A stretch of 40,757 nt of DNA from a filamentous cyanobacterium CCP2 (GCA_003003615.1 PVWD01000022.1:1-40757); one strand, 5' to 3'. Shown: positions 24,395-34,326, counted from the stretch's first letter. Numbers and translations: made by a program. Notes: a model not told the origin generated them from the sequence alone.

Positions 24395-26222
24395 TCATGC
24401 AGGTACAGTAATCTTCTCGTTTCCTGATAGCCCAAACGCTGCATGAACCGCTTGTAATGCCGCCACTGCACTGCTTTCCGAAACAATACAGCTAATCTTA
24501 ATTTCAGAGGTGGCAATCATTTGAATGTTGATTTGCTGTTGAGCCAATGCTTCAAACATGCGCGCCGCAATACCGGGTCGCCCCAACATGCCCGTACCGA
24601 CAATGCTGACTTTTGCGATCGACGGATCAACCGTCACTTCCCCATAGCCAAACTCTGGCGCAAGTTCTTGCAACCGGGATTGCGCTTCATGGGCATCGGT
24701 TTGGGCAACGGTAAACGCAATATCGCGGGTGGCCATGCTGTCAATTAAGCGGCATCGTTGCGACTGAATAATCATATCCACGCTCACATTCAAGTCTGCC
24801 AATACCCGAAAGATTTTCGCTGCCATACCAGGGCGATCGGGGACATGGCGAATCGCAATTTGTGCCTGCTTTAGGTCGAGGGCAGCACCACGAACGGGGG
24901 GAGCCGTAGGAATGTGAGGAGCCGAGGGGACAGGAGGATATTCTAATTTTGTGTCTGATAGTTGAGTATCTGAAGCGGAGGTTTTGAGGGGAGAACAGTT
25001 GACGTTGAAGGCGGTGCAGAGAGCCTGGATCGCCCGATCGCAGTCTGCCGCATCGATCGCACAACTGACTTTCACTTCAGACGTAGAAATCATTTGAATA
25101 TTAACGCCTGCATCCGCCAAGGTTTCAAACATTTGGGCAGCAACCCCCGGTCTGCCAATCATGCCTGCTCCAGCAATGCTAATTTTTGCCATTTCTCGTT
25201 CGACCAACACTTCAGCTTCACCATCTGCTGGGTCAGTTTGACTGCGGAGAGCAGGGGCGATGGCAGCAGCAACCGCTTCAGCCCGTTTAAGGGAATTTTG
25301 GGTGACGGTAAAGGCGATGTCGTTGGTGTTGCCCTCGTGGATAGATTGAATGATCAAATCAACATCAATATTTTGCAGCGCGATTTCGCCAAACAGCCGA
25401 GCCGCAATCCCAGGATGATCGGGCACCCGCAGTAGGGCCACTTTAGCTTGGTCAGTGTCAAACTCAATGGCATCAACGGGATGGGAAATTTCTAACCCCT
25501 GAAGCGGCCGGGGTTGGGGAATGGGGGACACCACTCGCGTTCCTGGATCATCTGTCCAACTCGATCGCACCACCAGCGTAATGCCATAGTTTCGAGCAAT
25601 TTCTACAGCACGGGGATGGAGTACCTTTGCCCCTAAACTAGCGAGTTCCAGCATCTCATCAGAGGTGATTTCTGCCATCAGTTGGGCATCAGGGACAATG
25701 CGTGGATCGGTGGTGAGAATGCCCGGAACATCGGTATAGATTTCACAAAGATCGGCTTGCAGAGCGGCGGCCAGAGCTACTGCTTTCTAAATCATTGCGG
25801 CTGGTGATTCCCTGAAAACCTGCGACTACAACGACTTTGCCATTCCTTAGGTGACGTTGCAGCCGATCGGTTTCAATGCTGAGAATCCGGGCGCGGGTGT
25901 GTTCGGCTTCAGTGACAATGCCCACCTGCATTCCGGTCATGGAGATGGCAGGTTGTCCCAATTCCTGAATGGCCATACTCATCAGGGCGATCGTCACCTG
26001 TTCCCCAGTGGACAGCAACATATCCATTTCGCGGCGATTCGGCGTGGGGGAAATTTCATGAGCCAGTTTGACTAACCCATCGGTCGTTTTGCCCATTGCC
26101 GAAACGACGACCACCAGCGAGTTCCCTGCTTGCACCGTTTGGGCAACCCGTTGCGCCACTGCCTGGATTCGCTCAACCGACCCGACCGAAGTTCCACCAA
26201 ATTTTTGAACAATTAATGCCAT
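24395..26222 (-). pseudogene. lysC: Aspartokinase (four ACT domains), disrupted by a small deletion/frameshift
   Basis: The frame from ATG 26222 begins MALIVQKFGGTSVGSVERIQ, the aspartokinase N-terminus, and reads correctly to GFQGITSRNDLE (near 25787). It then shifts and stops. A second frame continues at 25783 with AVALAAALQADLCEIYTDVP and runs through four ACT domains to 24395. The conserved ITTLGRGGSDTS segment, which lines the active site, is missing at the junction around 25784. A loss of about 35 bp explains both the gap and the frameshift; restoring it gives a normal protein of about 620 residues. The enzyme makes aspartyl phosphate for lysine, threonine and methionine and is normally essential. 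The break may therefore be an assembly error rather than a true mutation. The rest of the gene looks well conserved. Confidence 0.85.
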
Positions 26223-26542
26223 ACTCCACCCACCCTGCCATTGAGAAGGCCATACTTTAGTTGAACGGGCTGCCAACTCACAAAGGAACTGACCGTTCGC
26301 TCTAGGCTCATTCCCAAGCGTAATTAATTGACTAGACAAACATCACAACAGCAGATGAAATTCTAGAAAAAACTCCAGTATCCCAGACCTACCCATTACA
26401 GGCGGCACCTACCTTTGTTATTTTTACCTTTTCATCCGTTGCCATGCTCATCGATCTATTAAAGTTAGCAGACTCAAGGGACGATCGCATCCTCTTTTGT
26501 GCCCTTAATGAGGAAGCTTAACCATACTTAATCACGCAGCCT

Positions 26543-26560
26543 GTTGTGAGCTGACACAAC
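26543..26560. repeat. Perfect inverted repeat upstream of long hairpin
   Basis: GTTGTG (26543-26548) and CACAAC (26555-26560) are perfect reverse complements around AGCTGA. It lies 19 bp before the longer inverted repeat at 26580-26621. Confidence 0.55.
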
Positions 26561-26579
26561 TTGTGCCCATAATCTAAGT

Positions 26580-26621
26580 GAGTTTGCCTCATCGACAGGG
26601 AGCGTCAGGTGGGGCAAACTC
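26580..26621. repeat. Long inverted repeat (14-bp arms)
   Basis: GAGTTTGCCTCATC (26580-26593) pairs with GGTGGGGCAAACTC (26608-26621), with two G-U pairs in the plus-strand RNA and none broken. The inner GAC/GTC can add 3 bp. The outer 9 bp are perfect in DNA. Wobble pairing favours a plus-strand transcript. No T-tract follows; the 16-bp repeats begin 4 bases later. Confidence 0.65.
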
Positions 26622-26625
26622 TTGT

Positions 26626-26689
26626 GCATAAGCTTGTTTGTGCATAAGCTTGTTTGTGCATAAGCTTGTTTGTGCGTAAGGCTGTTTGT
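26626..26689. repeat. Tandem repeat, 4 x 16 bp
   Basis: The unit GCATAAGCTTGTTTGT occurs three times without change (26626-26641, 26642-26657, 26658-26673) and a fourth time with two substitutions (26674-26689). A partial GCATAA follows. Each perfect unit contains the palindrome AAGCTT. There are no spacers, so it is not CRISPR. It could be an iteron-like protein-binding array or simple slippage. Confidence 0.9.
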
Positions 26690-26920
26690 GCATAAAATTA
26701 CGTACTTAAGACAAAATTGTGTATTCAGCCCAGTCAGATAGTCCTGCCGGTGAATGAATTTGCAACCGTAAAACTTCCAACCTCTGAAAGGGTTTAGCAG
26801 TCAACTAAGTTCCGTTTTATATTTATTACGCAGTTTCATACAGTTTTATCACGTCACTCCATCTTCAAAATTGGTTCTAAACATGTTTCGCTTGCTTCAA
26901 AATGTTGTGATTCATTTGTG

Positions 26921-27697
26921 ATGACCAGCATTCATTTATTAATCCTAATCATCGTCTTTTTTGTCACAAGTGTAATTAGCGTTGTAACCGGAAGTACATC
27001 GCTGGTTACGGTTCCGGTGATGCTGCAATTAGGCATCGAACCTCGCACTGCGATCGCCACCAATATGTTTGCCCTGATGCTGTTAAGCGTAGGTGGTGCC
27101 TTGCCTTTTCTCAGGCAAAATCGAATCGATCGGCAGCGATTACCTGCACTCATTCTCTTGACCCTAGCTGGATCAATCATGGGTGCCCTGCTGGTCTTAA
27201 TTGTGCCTTCTACTTCAATCGCTGCACTCATCCCTTTTTTCATGCTGGCGATCGCCCTATTTTCCATCGCAAACTGGAAAGCTGGCATCATTCCGGTTGA
27301 TGGCGAACCCTCACGGCTGGCGGCATTTGCAGGTTATGCAGTCACCTTTGCCCTTGGAATTTATGGCGGGTTCTTCAGCGGCGGCTATGTCACAATGCTG
27401 ACGGTTGCTTACATTTCCTTATTCCGAATGTCTTTCGTAATGGCGATCGGCATTACCAAGCTAATTAATGTCTTTTCCTGTCTGGTTGCAGTGCTGATTT
27501 TTGCGAATGAAGGCATTGTGAACTATCAACTTGGTTTAATTTTAGGCACCGTCATGTTTGTGGGCGGACTGGTGGGTGGACGGCTAGCCCTCAAATTAGA
27601 TGATGTTTGGCTGAAGTGTATTTTCATCGTCACGGTGGTTGGGTTGGCTTTAAAGCTGCTGCTCCTGCACGATCGCACCCCTAAGCAAAGCAATTAG
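26921..27697 (+). CDS. TauE/SafE-family permease
   Basis: A 258-residue integral membrane protein with about eight hydrophobic segments arranged as two similar halves, typical of the TauE/SafE (DUF81) family. Characteristic features are the N-terminal GSTSLVTVPVMLQLGIEPRT with AIATNMFALMLLSVGG, and the second-half GIYGGFFSGGYVTMLTVAYI with AIGITKLINVFSCLVAV. Members export sulfite, sulfoacetate or other small organic anions; the substrate here cannot be read from the sequence. I use the ATG at 26921; a GTG directly before it would add one residue. The long upstream region with hairpins and 16-bp repeats may regulate it. The next gene starts 91 bp later on the same strand. Confidence 0.88.
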   Translation: MTSIHLLILIIVFFVTSVISVVTGSTSLVTVPVMLQLGIEPRTAIATNMFALMLLSVGGALPFLRQNRIDRQRLPALILLTLAGSIMGALLVLIVPSTSIAALIPFFMLAIALFSIANWKAGIIPVDGEPSRLAAFAGYAVTFALGIYGGFFSGGYVTMLTVAYISLFRMSFVMAIGITKLINVFSCLVAVLIFANEGIVNYQLGLILGTVMFVGGLVGGRLALKLDDVWLKCIFIVTVVGLALKLLLLHDRTPKQSN

Positions 27698-27788
27698 GAA
27701 TAGAACCCCCTTTTCGATACACTCAGATCTGGTGAGTTCACAATTCATTTTTTGTCTCCTGCCTTCCGCCTTAGCCGTCAAACCCCCT

Positions 27789-28988
27789 ATGTCAGACCCA
27801 CAGACCATTAGCACTGCCGTTGCTAAACTCTACGACACTTATCCCTTTCCGCCAGAACCTCTGCTGGATGAGCCACCACCCGGCTACAACTGGCGATGGA
27901 ACTGGCTAGCAGCCTACAACTTCTGTACCAGACAAAAACCCGCCAAACAAGACATTCGGATTTTGGATGCCGGATGCGGTACAGGCGTTGGAACAGAATA
28001 TCTAGTGCATCTCAACCCTCATGCTCAGGTGACTGGAATTGACCTGAGTGCCGGGGCGTTGTCCGTTGCCAAAGAGCGATGCCACCGATCGGGAGCAAAC
28101 CGAGTCGAGTTTCATCACCTCAGCCTGTATGATGCCGATCGCCTCCCTGGTGAGTTTGATCTAATTAACTGCGTTGGGGTGTTGCATCATTTGCCTGATC
28201 CAATTCGCGGGATTCAATCCTTGACGAAAAAATTGGCTCCAGGTGGGCTAATGCACATCTTTGTTTATGGAGAACTGGGCCGCTGGGAAATTAAGCTGAT
28301 GCAGCAGGCGATCGGGTTGCTCCAGGGCGAGAAAAAGGGAGACTACCAGGATGGCGTGAAGGTGGGCCGAGCAGTTTTTGCTTCCTTGCCGGAAAATAAT
28401 CGGTTGGTGAAGCGAGAACAGGAACGCTGGTCAATGGAAAACAAGCGGGATGAATGCTTTGCCGATATGTACGTCCATCCCCAGGAAATTGACTACAGCA
28501 TTGATACGCTGTTTGACCTGATCGATGCCTCAGGACTCCGGTTTTTGGGCTTCTCCAACCCTCGCACCTGGGATTTAGATCGCTTATTGGGCAAATCACC
28601 AGAACTAATGGAACGGGCCAACAGGTTAGACGATCGCCAACGCTATCGCTTAATTGAACTGCTTGACCCAGAAGCCATCACCCACTACGAATTTTTCCTC
28701 GGACGTGATCCCCTGCCCCACGGGGATTGGTCATCGGATACGGCTCTGCTCAAGGCCATTCCCGAACGCCATCCCTGCATAGACGGCTGGGACGGCCGCT
28801 GCCTGTTTAACTACGATTACCAGATTGTGAATTTAGATGAAGCAGAGTGGAGATTTCTCAAGGCGTGTGATGAAAATCAGGTAGGAGACACGGTAGCGCA
28901 ACTTTTATCAGGAACAGGTTTGGAGCTTGAAGGGGTGCGATCGCTTTTAACCCAACAACTGATCCTTTTAACGCCATCTGATCAATAA
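27789..28988 (+). CDS. Class I SAM-dependent methyltransferase with C-terminal extension
   Basis: From the ATG at 27789 this is a 399-residue protein. An N-terminal LYDTYPFPPEPLLDEPPPGY region (14-33) is typical of a cyanobacterial and bacterial methyltransferase group. The Rossmann core starts with ILDAGCGTG (58-66), then TGIDLSAGAL, and INCVGVLHHLPDP at the motif IV position, followed by KKLAPGGLMHIF. The C-terminal 180 residues are a family-specific extension with HYEFFLGRDPLPHG and many Trp and Asp residues. The substrate is unknown. A GTG at 27732 would add 19 non-conserved residues and is rejected. A palindrome (29029-29044) separates it from atpI. Confidence 0.85.
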   Translation: MSDPQTISTAVAKLYDTYPFPPEPLLDEPPPGYNWRWNWLAAYNFCTRQKPAKQDIRILDAGCGTGVGTEYLVHLNPHAQVTGIDLSAGALSVAKERCHRSGANRVEFHHLSLYDADRLPGEFDLINCVGVLHHLPDPIRGIQSLTKKLAPGGLMHIFVYGELGRWEIKLMQQAIGLLQGEKKGDYQDGVKVGRAVFASLPENNRLVKREQERWSMENKRDECFADMYVHPQEIDYSIDTLFDLIDASGLRFLGFSNPRTWDLDRLLGKSPELMERANRLDDRQRYRLIELLDPEAITHYEFFLGRDPLPHGDWSSDTALLKAIPERHPCIDGWDGRCLFNYDYQIVNLDEAEWRFLKACDENQVGDTVAQLLSGTGLELEGVRSLLTQQLILLTPSDQ

Positions 28989-29028
28989 CTCATTAAGTAT
29001 TGTTACCTGTCAGTGATATGATTTTTTA

Positions 29029-29044
29029 GGGTCACATATGACCC
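29029..29044. promoter_or_regulatory. Inverted repeat upstream of the atp cluster
   Basis: GGGTCA (29029-29034) and TGACCC (29039-29044) are perfect reverse complements around CATA, 31 bp before the atpI GTG start. It follows a TTTTTT run, so it could be either an operator or part of the promoter region of the ATP synthase operon. Confidence 0.4.
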
Positions 29045-29075
29045 AGCCAACACTCTGGATATGTTCTAAAATCCT

Positions 29076-29537
29076 GTGAACTCGCCAGAAACGTCTCACC
29101 AAACCGCTCAAGATCCACAAGAGCCAGCAGTCACAACTGAAGCTCAGGAGGCTGGCACGCTGCCAGACCAACCCGATTCCTCAATGCAGGAATATTATCA
29201 GCTTCAACAGGATCTGCTGAAAGTTACGCTGATCCTAACAGGGATTATCTTTATCTCTGTCTGGATTTTCTATTCCCTTAATGTTGCTCTCAATTATCTG
29301 ATTGGAGCATGCACAGGTGTGGTTTACTTGAGAATGTTGGCTAGAAATGTGGCGCAGCTTGGACGAGAGCGGTCAAAATTGGGCAGTGCCCGACTCGCTC
29401 TTCTCATTGGGGTGATTGTAACTGCCTCACAGTTGAATCAGCTACAAATCATGCCTATCTTTTTAGGATTTCTCACCTACAAAGCTGCTGTCATTTTCTA
29501 TATGCTGCGAACGACTATCCTACCTGACTCTAATTAG
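29076..29537 (+). CDS. atpI: ATP synthase protein I
   Basis: A 153-residue membrane protein with a polar N-terminus of about 40 residues and four hydrophobic helices ([40 protein letters not shown]; and two more after residue 105). AtpI is a small assembly factor that helps the c-ring form. Its place as first gene ahead of atpB is standard in cyanobacteria and supports the call. The start is a GTG at 29076; an internal ATG at codon 37 is possible but would remove the polar leader. An inverted repeat at 29029-29044 lies just upstream. Confidence 0.85.
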   Translation: MNSPETSHQTAQDPQEPAVTTEAQEAGTLPDQPDSSMQEYYQLQQDLLKVTLILTGIIFISVWIFYSLNVALNYLIGACTGVVYLRMLARNVAQLGRERSKLGSARLALLIGVIVTASQLNQLQIMPIFLGFLTYKAAVIFYMLRTTILPDSN

Positions 29538-29598
29538 GTTCAGGATATCCTAGCACTCCTCTAAGTTTCTGGGAAACCTATCGCACCGACTACATCTC

Positions 29599-30354
29599 AT
29601 GGAAATGTTGAACGTTCTGAATGTCCCTCACTTTTTCCTGGCTGAATTAGAGGTTGGCAAGCAATTTTACTGGCACATTGGCAATTTAGAGCTACATGGT
29701 CAGGTGTTCTTGACCTCGTGGTTTGTCATTGGGCTGCTGGTCATTGCTTCTGTCCTTGCAACTCGCAACATCCAGATGGTTCCGGCGGGGTTCCAGAACT
29801 TGATGGAGTATGCGCTGGAGTTCGTCCGGGATCTGGCAAAGACGCAAATTGGTGAAAAAGAATATCGCCCTTGGGTTCCTTTTATCGGAACGCTGTTTCT
29901 TTTCATCTTTGCTTCCAATTGGGCGGGTGCTTTAATCCCTTGGAAGTTGGTTCACTTACCAGAAGGTGAACTGGCGGCTCCTACTAGCGATATCAACACC
30001 ACAGTCGCCCTCGCGTTACTCACATCTTTGGCATATTTTTATGCCGGATTCAGCAAGAAAGGGCTGGGTTACTTTGGCAACTATGTCCAACCTGTCCCCT
30101 TTATGCTGCCCTTCAAAATTATTGAAGATTTCACCAAGCCGCTTTCCCTCAGCTTCCGTCTGTTTGGAAACATCCTGGCAGATGAGCTAGTGGTTGGAGT
30201 TTTGGTTCTCTTGGTGCCTCTGTTTATCCCGCTGCCTGTAATGGCGTTAGGACTCTTCACCAGTGCGATTCAGGCATTGATCTTTGCCACCCTGGCAGCG
30301 GCCTATATCGGAGAGGCAATGGAGGATCATGGTGAAGGACATGAGGAACATTAG
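29599..30354 (+). CDS. atpB: ATP synthase F0 subunit a
   Basis: A 251-residue subunit a of the F0 sector in the thylakoid membrane. It forms the proton half-channels against the c-ring. The essential Arg lies in the conserved [18 protein letters not shown] helix, and the final helix [20 protein letters not shown] is standard. A His/Glu-rich tail ([10 protein letters not shown]) ends the protein. It follows atpI by 61 bp and precedes the c-subunit gene by 178 bp. Length and motifs are normal. Confidence 0.98.
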   Translation: MEMLNVLNVPHFFLAELEVGKQFYWHIGNLELHGQVFLTSWFVIGLLVIASVLATRNIQMVPAGFQNLMEYALEFVRDLAKTQIGEKEYRPWVPFIGTLFLFIFASNWAGALIPWKLVHLPEGELAAPTSDINTTVALALLTSLAYFYAGFSKKGLGYFGNYVQPVPFMLPFKIIEDFTKPLSLSFRLFGNILADELVVGVLVLLVPLFIPLPVMALGLFTSAIQALIFATLAAAYIGEAMEDHGEGHEEH

Positions 30355-30517
30355 AAATTAGGTTCCTCAGAGGGGGTATTCGCCTCCGTTCCCCCGGCAA
30401 ACAAGTGTTTCAGGTGTTGCATTGGTTTACCAAAGCCACAACGCTCTGGAAACATCGGTAGCGTAGCAACGCTAACCTACAACTGCGCTCGTTTCGTTGT
30501 TTATTTAGTGTAACTAA

Positions 30518-30778
<261 letters not shown>

Positions 30779-30785
30779 ATTCTTT

Positions 30786-30813
30786 GTAGAGGTGCGATCG
30801 ATCGTGCCTCTAC
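30786..30813 (+). terminator. Intercistronic hairpin after atpE (attenuator or processing site)
   Basis: GTAGAGGTGCGATC (30786-30799) is followed at once by GATCGTGCCTCTAC (30800-30813). All 14 positions pair in RNA, two as G-U, giving about 12 bp of stem with a minimal loop. A T-rich CCTTCTTTATTATTTT follows. The GTAG...CTAC ends place it in the same dispersed palindrome class as 14492-14518. Confidence 0.55.
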
Positions 30814-30878
30814 CCTTCTTTATTATTTTGGTCGTTTTCGGAGTATCACCCCTCTCTATCTCACCGGGGTAAAAGAAT

Positions 30879-31370
30879 ATGATTCACTGGACTATCCTGC
30901 TTGCTGCTGAAGCTGCTGCCGAGGGCGGTAAAGGTGGACTGTTTGATATTGATGCCACGCTGCCATTAATGGCGGTGCAATTCATTGTTCTTGTCATTTT
31001 ACTGAACGCGGTTTTCTACAAGCCATTGGGCAAAGCGATCGACGATCGGAGTGCCTACATTCGCACGAATTTGTCCGATGCGAAGGAACGCATCTCAAAG
31101 GCAGAGAACCTGGCTAGACAGTATGAGCAAGAACTAGCGGACACTCGTCGCAAGTCTCAAAGCATCATTGCTGAGGCAGAAGCAGAGGCAGAACGAATTG
31201 CGTCCGGGCAAATTGCCGAAGCTCAAAGGGAAGCTCAAGCCCAGCGAGAAGCAGCCCAACGTGAGCTAGACCAGCAAACGCAAGAGGCATTGCAATCGCT
31301 GGAGCATCAGGTGGATGACTTGAGCCGTCAGATTCTAGAAAAGTTGATTGGGTCACAGACGGTTGGTTAA
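30879..31370 (+). CDS. atpG: ATP synthase F0 subunit b' (second stator subunit)
   Basis: A 163-residue stator subunit with one membrane helix ([20 protein letters not shown], about 30-49) followed by a long Ala/Glu/Gln-rich coiled coil that reaches the F1 head. Photosynthetic organisms have two different b subunits; this one precedes atpF, the usual order for b' (atpG or atpF' in cyanobacterial naming). An acidic, Ala-rich N-terminal tail precedes the helix. It lies 100 bp behind the c gene, after the hairpin, and 18 bp before atpF. Confidence 0.95.
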   Translation: MIHWTILLAAEAAAEGGKGGLFDIDATLPLMAVQFIVLVILLNAVFYKPLGKAIDDRSAYIRTNLSDAKERISKAENLARQYEQELADTRRKSQSIIAEAEAEAERIASGQIAEAQREAQAQREAAQRELDQQTQEALQSLEHQVDDLSRQILEKLIGSQTVG

Positions 31371-31388
31371 GCAAAGCAACGATACTGA

Positions 31389-31940
31389 ATGGTAATCATG
31401 GGGACTTTCATAGTACTGGCTGTTGAGGCGGTCGCGGAAGCGGAGGAGTCGGGGTTTGGCATAAACTTCGATATCCTTGAGACAAATATTATTAACCTGG
31501 CGATCATCATTGGCGTTCTAATTTACTTTGGTCGCGGATTTCTAGGCAAAACCCTAGCCGATCGCCAAGCTCGAATTGCAGAGTCAATTCAAGAGGCGGA
31601 GCAGCGTAAGAAAGATGCGGCGGCGGCCCTTGCCGAAGAGCAGCAAAAGCTGGCACAGGCACAAACCGAAGCATCGCGTATTTTGGCTGAAGCAGAGGAG
31701 CGGGCAAAGGTTGTACGGGAAGCCGTTCTGGCAAAGGCTCAAGACGATATTGAGCGAATGAAGGCGGCGGCGGCTCAGGACTTATCTAGCCAGCAAGACC
31801 GGATCATGAACGAGCTACGGCAGCGCACGGCAGCCCTTGCCCTGGAGCGGGTTGAAGCTCAACTCAAATCTGGTTTGGGTGAATCTACTCAGCAACAGTT
31901 GCTCGATCGCAGTATAGCCAGTATTGGAGGTCATGCATGA
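31389..31940 (+). CDS. atpF: ATP synthase F0 subunit b
   Basis: A 183-residue stator subunit b. The N-terminal part has one membrane helix (NIINLAIIIGVLIYFGRGFL) after an acidic leader (AVAEAEESGFGINFDILETN). The rest is a long right-handed coiled coil rich in Ala, Glu and Gln that binds the delta subunit. The start may be the ATG at 31389 or at 31398 (MGTFIVLAVEA). The stop overlaps the atpH start by 4 bp (ATGA), indicating translational coupling. Confidence 0.96.
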   Translation: MVIMGTFIVLAVEAVAEAEESGFGINFDILETNIINLAIIIGVLIYFGRGFLGKTLADRQARIAESIQEAEQRKKDAAAALAEEQQKLAQAQTEASRILAEAEERAKVVREAVLAKAQDDIERMKAAAAQDLSSQQDRIMNELRQRTAALALERVEAQLKSGLGESTQQQLLDRSIASIGGHA

Positions 31941-32497
31941 GATCCACGCTCCTTTCCACAGAAATTGCTGAACCCTATGCCCAGGCGTTAATGTCTTTGG
32001 CGAAGGATGATGATCTGGTCGATCGCATTAATGAAGATATTGGTTCATTGCTGAATCTTCTCAAGGAATCAGATGAGTTGCGGCTCTGCATGGCTAGCCC
32101 CATGTTTAAGCCAGAGCAGAAGAAGGGGGTTTTGAATCAGTTGGCCGGTGGTGATCAGCTTCATCCCTACACGCACAACTTTTTAATGCTGCTGATCGAT
32201 CGCGGTCGGATTGCTTTCCTGGAACCCATCTGCAAGCAGTTTCAAGCTCTGGTGCGCCAACTCAAGCAGGCTGTCCTAGCAGAGGTGACTTCAGCGGTAG
32301 AGCTTTCCGAGGAGCAGAAAGAGTCCATTCGCCAGAAGGTGACTGCCCTCACCCAAGCCCAGCAGGTTGATCTAGACATCAAGGTTGACCCGAATCTCAT
32401 CGGGGGTGTCATCATCAAAGTGGGATCGCAAATCATCGATCTTAGCCTCCGAGGTCAACTCCGCCAGCTGGGAATGCGGTTGACTGGAGCGAGCTAG
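31937..32497 (+). CDS. atpH: ATP synthase F1 subunit delta
   Basis: A 186-residue OSCP/delta subunit that links the top of F1 to the peripheral stalk. The N-terminal helical domain starts with EIAEPYAQALMSLAKDDDL. The C-terminal domain ends with the family signature DPNLIGGVIIKVGSQIIDLS. It overlaps atpF by 4 bp and is followed after 131 bp by atpA, with no hairpin between. The length is normal. Confidence 0.97.
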   Translation: MRSTLLSTEIAEPYAQALMSLAKDDDLVDRINEDIGSLLNLLKESDELRLCMASPMFKPEQKKGVLNQLAGGDQLHPYTHNFLMLLIDRGRIAFLEPICKQFQALVRQLKQAVLAEVTSAVELSEEQKESIRQKVTALTQAQQVDLDIKVDPNLIGGVIIKVGSQIIDLSLRGQLRQLGMRLTGAS

Positions 32498-32628
32498 GAC
32501 TGAGGGTTGGCAGCTCAAAATTATCTACAGGCGGATGGAATAAGTAATTCTCGCTCTCCTTTCCCGCTCCGCAATCTCCACAACGGTTTATCCTCCACCC
32601 TTTATTCTTTACTCAAAGAGAAAAGCAA

Positions 32629-34149
32629 ATGGCAATCAGCATTAGACCAGACGAAATTAGCAATATTATTCGCCAGCAGATTCAGCAGTACGACCAGGAC
32701 GTGCAAATGTCCAATGTTGGTACAGTTCTCTCTGTAGGGGACGGTATCGCCCGCGTCTATGGCTTAGACCGCGTCATGGCAAGCGAACTGCTGGAGTTTG
32801 AAGACGGCACGATCGGTATCGCCCTAAACCTGGAAGAAGATAACGTGGGTGCGGTGTTGATGGGCGAAGGGCGCGGCATTCAGGAAGGCAGTACCGTTAA
32901 GGCCACCAGCAAAATTGCTTCGATTCCGGTGGGCGATGCCATGCTGGGTCGCGTGGTAGACTCCCTGGCCCGTCCGATCGACGGTAAGGGTGATATCCAA
33001 ACGGCTGAAACTCGCCTGTTGGAATCGGGTGCGCCTGGCATCATCGATCGCCGTTCCGTTTGTGAACCTCTCCAAACTGGAATTACTGCAATTGATGCGA
33101 TGATTCCCATCGGTCGTGGTCAGCGAGAACTGATCATTGGCGACCGTCAAACTGGAAAAACGACGATCGCAGTCGATACAATTCTGAACCAGAAATCGGA
33201 AGATGTGGTCTGCGTATACGTGGCGATCGGTCAAAAGGCTTCCACTGTGGCTCAGGTGGTGGAAACCTTCCGGGAAAGAGGCGCGTTGGATTACACGATC
33301 GTTGTGGCTGCAAATGCGAACGATCCCGCCGCTCTGCAATACCTGGCTCCTTACACGGGAGCAGCCCTGGCAGAATACTTCATGTACAAGGGCAAGCACA
33401 CCCTGGTCATTTACGATGACTTGTCTAAGCAGGCACAAGCTTACCGTCAGATGTCCCTGCTGCTGCGTCGTCCGCCCGGTCGGGAAGCCTATCCTGGCGA
33501 CGTGTTCTACCTCCACTCTCGCCTGTTGGAACGGGCTGCAAAACTCAACGACGAGTTGGGCAGTGGAAGTATGACCGCTCTACCGATCGTAGAAACCCAG
33601 GCGGGTGATGTCTCTGCTTATATTCCTACCAACGTTATTTCCATTACAGACGGTCAGATCTTCCTGTCCTCTAACCTGTTCAACTCTGGTCAGCGTCCGG
33701 CGGTGAACCCTGGTATCTCCGTATCCCGTGTGGGTTCGGCAGCTCAAACCAAAGCCATGAAAAAGGTTGCGGGTAAGGTGAAGCTGGAATTGGCTCAGTT
33801 TGACGAGTTACAAGCCTTTGCCCAGTTTGCTTCTGACCTAGACAAAGCCACACAGAACCAGTTGGCGCGGGGTCAACGGTTGCGGGAAATTCTGAAGCAG
33901 CCTCAGTACTCCCCACTATCTGTGGCGGAGCAAGTTGCCCTCATCTACTCCGGAATTAACGGCTACTTAGATGACATCCCCACCGATAAAGTGGTGACTT
34001 TCACTAAGGGACTGCGGGATTATCTGAAAACCAGCAAGGCTCGTTACATGGAAATCATTGGCTCTGAGCGGCAGCTCAACGAAGAAGCAGAAGGTCTGCT
34101 GAAGGAAGCGATCGCCGAGTACAAGAAGACTTTCTTTGCAACGGTTTAA
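32629..34149 (+). CDS. atpA: ATP synthase F1 subunit alpha
   Basis: A 506-residue non-catalytic alpha subunit of F1. Walker A GDRQTGKT is at residues 171-178, the Walker B-like [10 protein letters not shown] is present, and the signature [17 protein letters not shown] is intact. The N-terminal helix [14 protein letters not shown] contacts delta. It lies between the delta and gamma genes, as in other cyanobacteria, where beta and epsilon are encoded elsewhere. Codon use is typical of a highly expressed gene. Antisense open frames inside it are shadows. Confidence 0.99.
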   Translation: MAISIRPDEISNIIRQQIQQYDQDVQMSNVGTVLSVGDGIARVYGLDRVMASELLEFEDGTIGIALNLEEDNVGAVLMGEGRGIQEGSTVKATSKIASIPVGDAMLGRVVDSLARPIDGKGDIQTAETRLLESGAPGIIDRRSVCEPLQTGITAIDAMIPIGRGQRELIIGDRQTGKTTIAVDTILNQKSEDVVCVYVAIGQKASTVAQVVETFRERGALDYTIVVAANANDPAALQYLAPYTGAALAEYFMYKGKHTLVIYDDLSKQAQAYRQMSLLLRRPPGREAYPGDVFYLHSRLLERAAKLNDELGSGSMTALPIVETQAGDVSAYIPTNVISITDGQIFLSSNLFNSGQRPAVNPGISVSRVGSAAQTKAMKKVAGKVKLELAQFDELQAFAQFASDLDKATQNQLARGQRLREILKQPQYSPLSVAEQVALIYSGINGYLDDIPTDKVVTFTKGLRDYLKTSKARYMEIIGSERQLNEEAEGLLKEAIAEYKKTFFATV

Positions 34150-34271
34150 TCAGGAATTGGGATCGGGGGTCAGGGGTCAGGAATTAGAGTGAAGCGAAGC
34201 ATTTGCGATGCACTGCCAATTGTTATCTCATTCTGATTCTTGATCCACCCCCACTCCCTATTTCCCTTTGT

Positions 34272-34299
34272 GTACGGGCGATTTGCAGATCGCCTCTAC
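34272..34299. repeat. Dispersed palindromic repeat before the gamma gene
   Basis: GTACGGGCGAT (34272-34282) pairs with ATCGCCTCTAC (34289-34299), with one mismatch and one G-U pair, around TTGCAG. It has the GTA...TAC-ended form of the cyanobacterial interspersed palindromes. A low-complexity run with repeated CTACTCC follows up to the gamma start, and GGGGTCAGGGGTCAGG lies upstream at about 34166-34181. Confidence 0.5.
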
Positions 34300-34326
34300 C
34301 CCCTACTCCCTACTCCCTAAACTGTT

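Larger units (their letters stand above)
26223..26920. other. 698-bp intergenic region with hairpins and tandem repeats
   Basis: No gene is supported. An in-frame extension of lysC to 26339 lacks family character. From left to right: about 300 bp of unremarkable sequence, a 6-bp-arm hairpin (26543-26560), a 14-bp-arm hairpin (26580-26621), four 16-bp direct repeats (26626-26689), and then about 230 A/T-rich bp that probably hold the promoter of the TauE/SafE-like gene. The cluster of structures within 150 bp could be a small RNA or a regulatory or replication-linked element. Confidence 0.6.

Noticed and set aside
26223-26339. Upstream extension of lysC to 26339
   Set aside because: The MALIVQKFGGTSVG start at 26222 is the conserved aspartokinase N-terminus.
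26626-26689. CRISPR array
   Set aside because: The 16-bp units are contiguous with no spacers and no cas genes are present.
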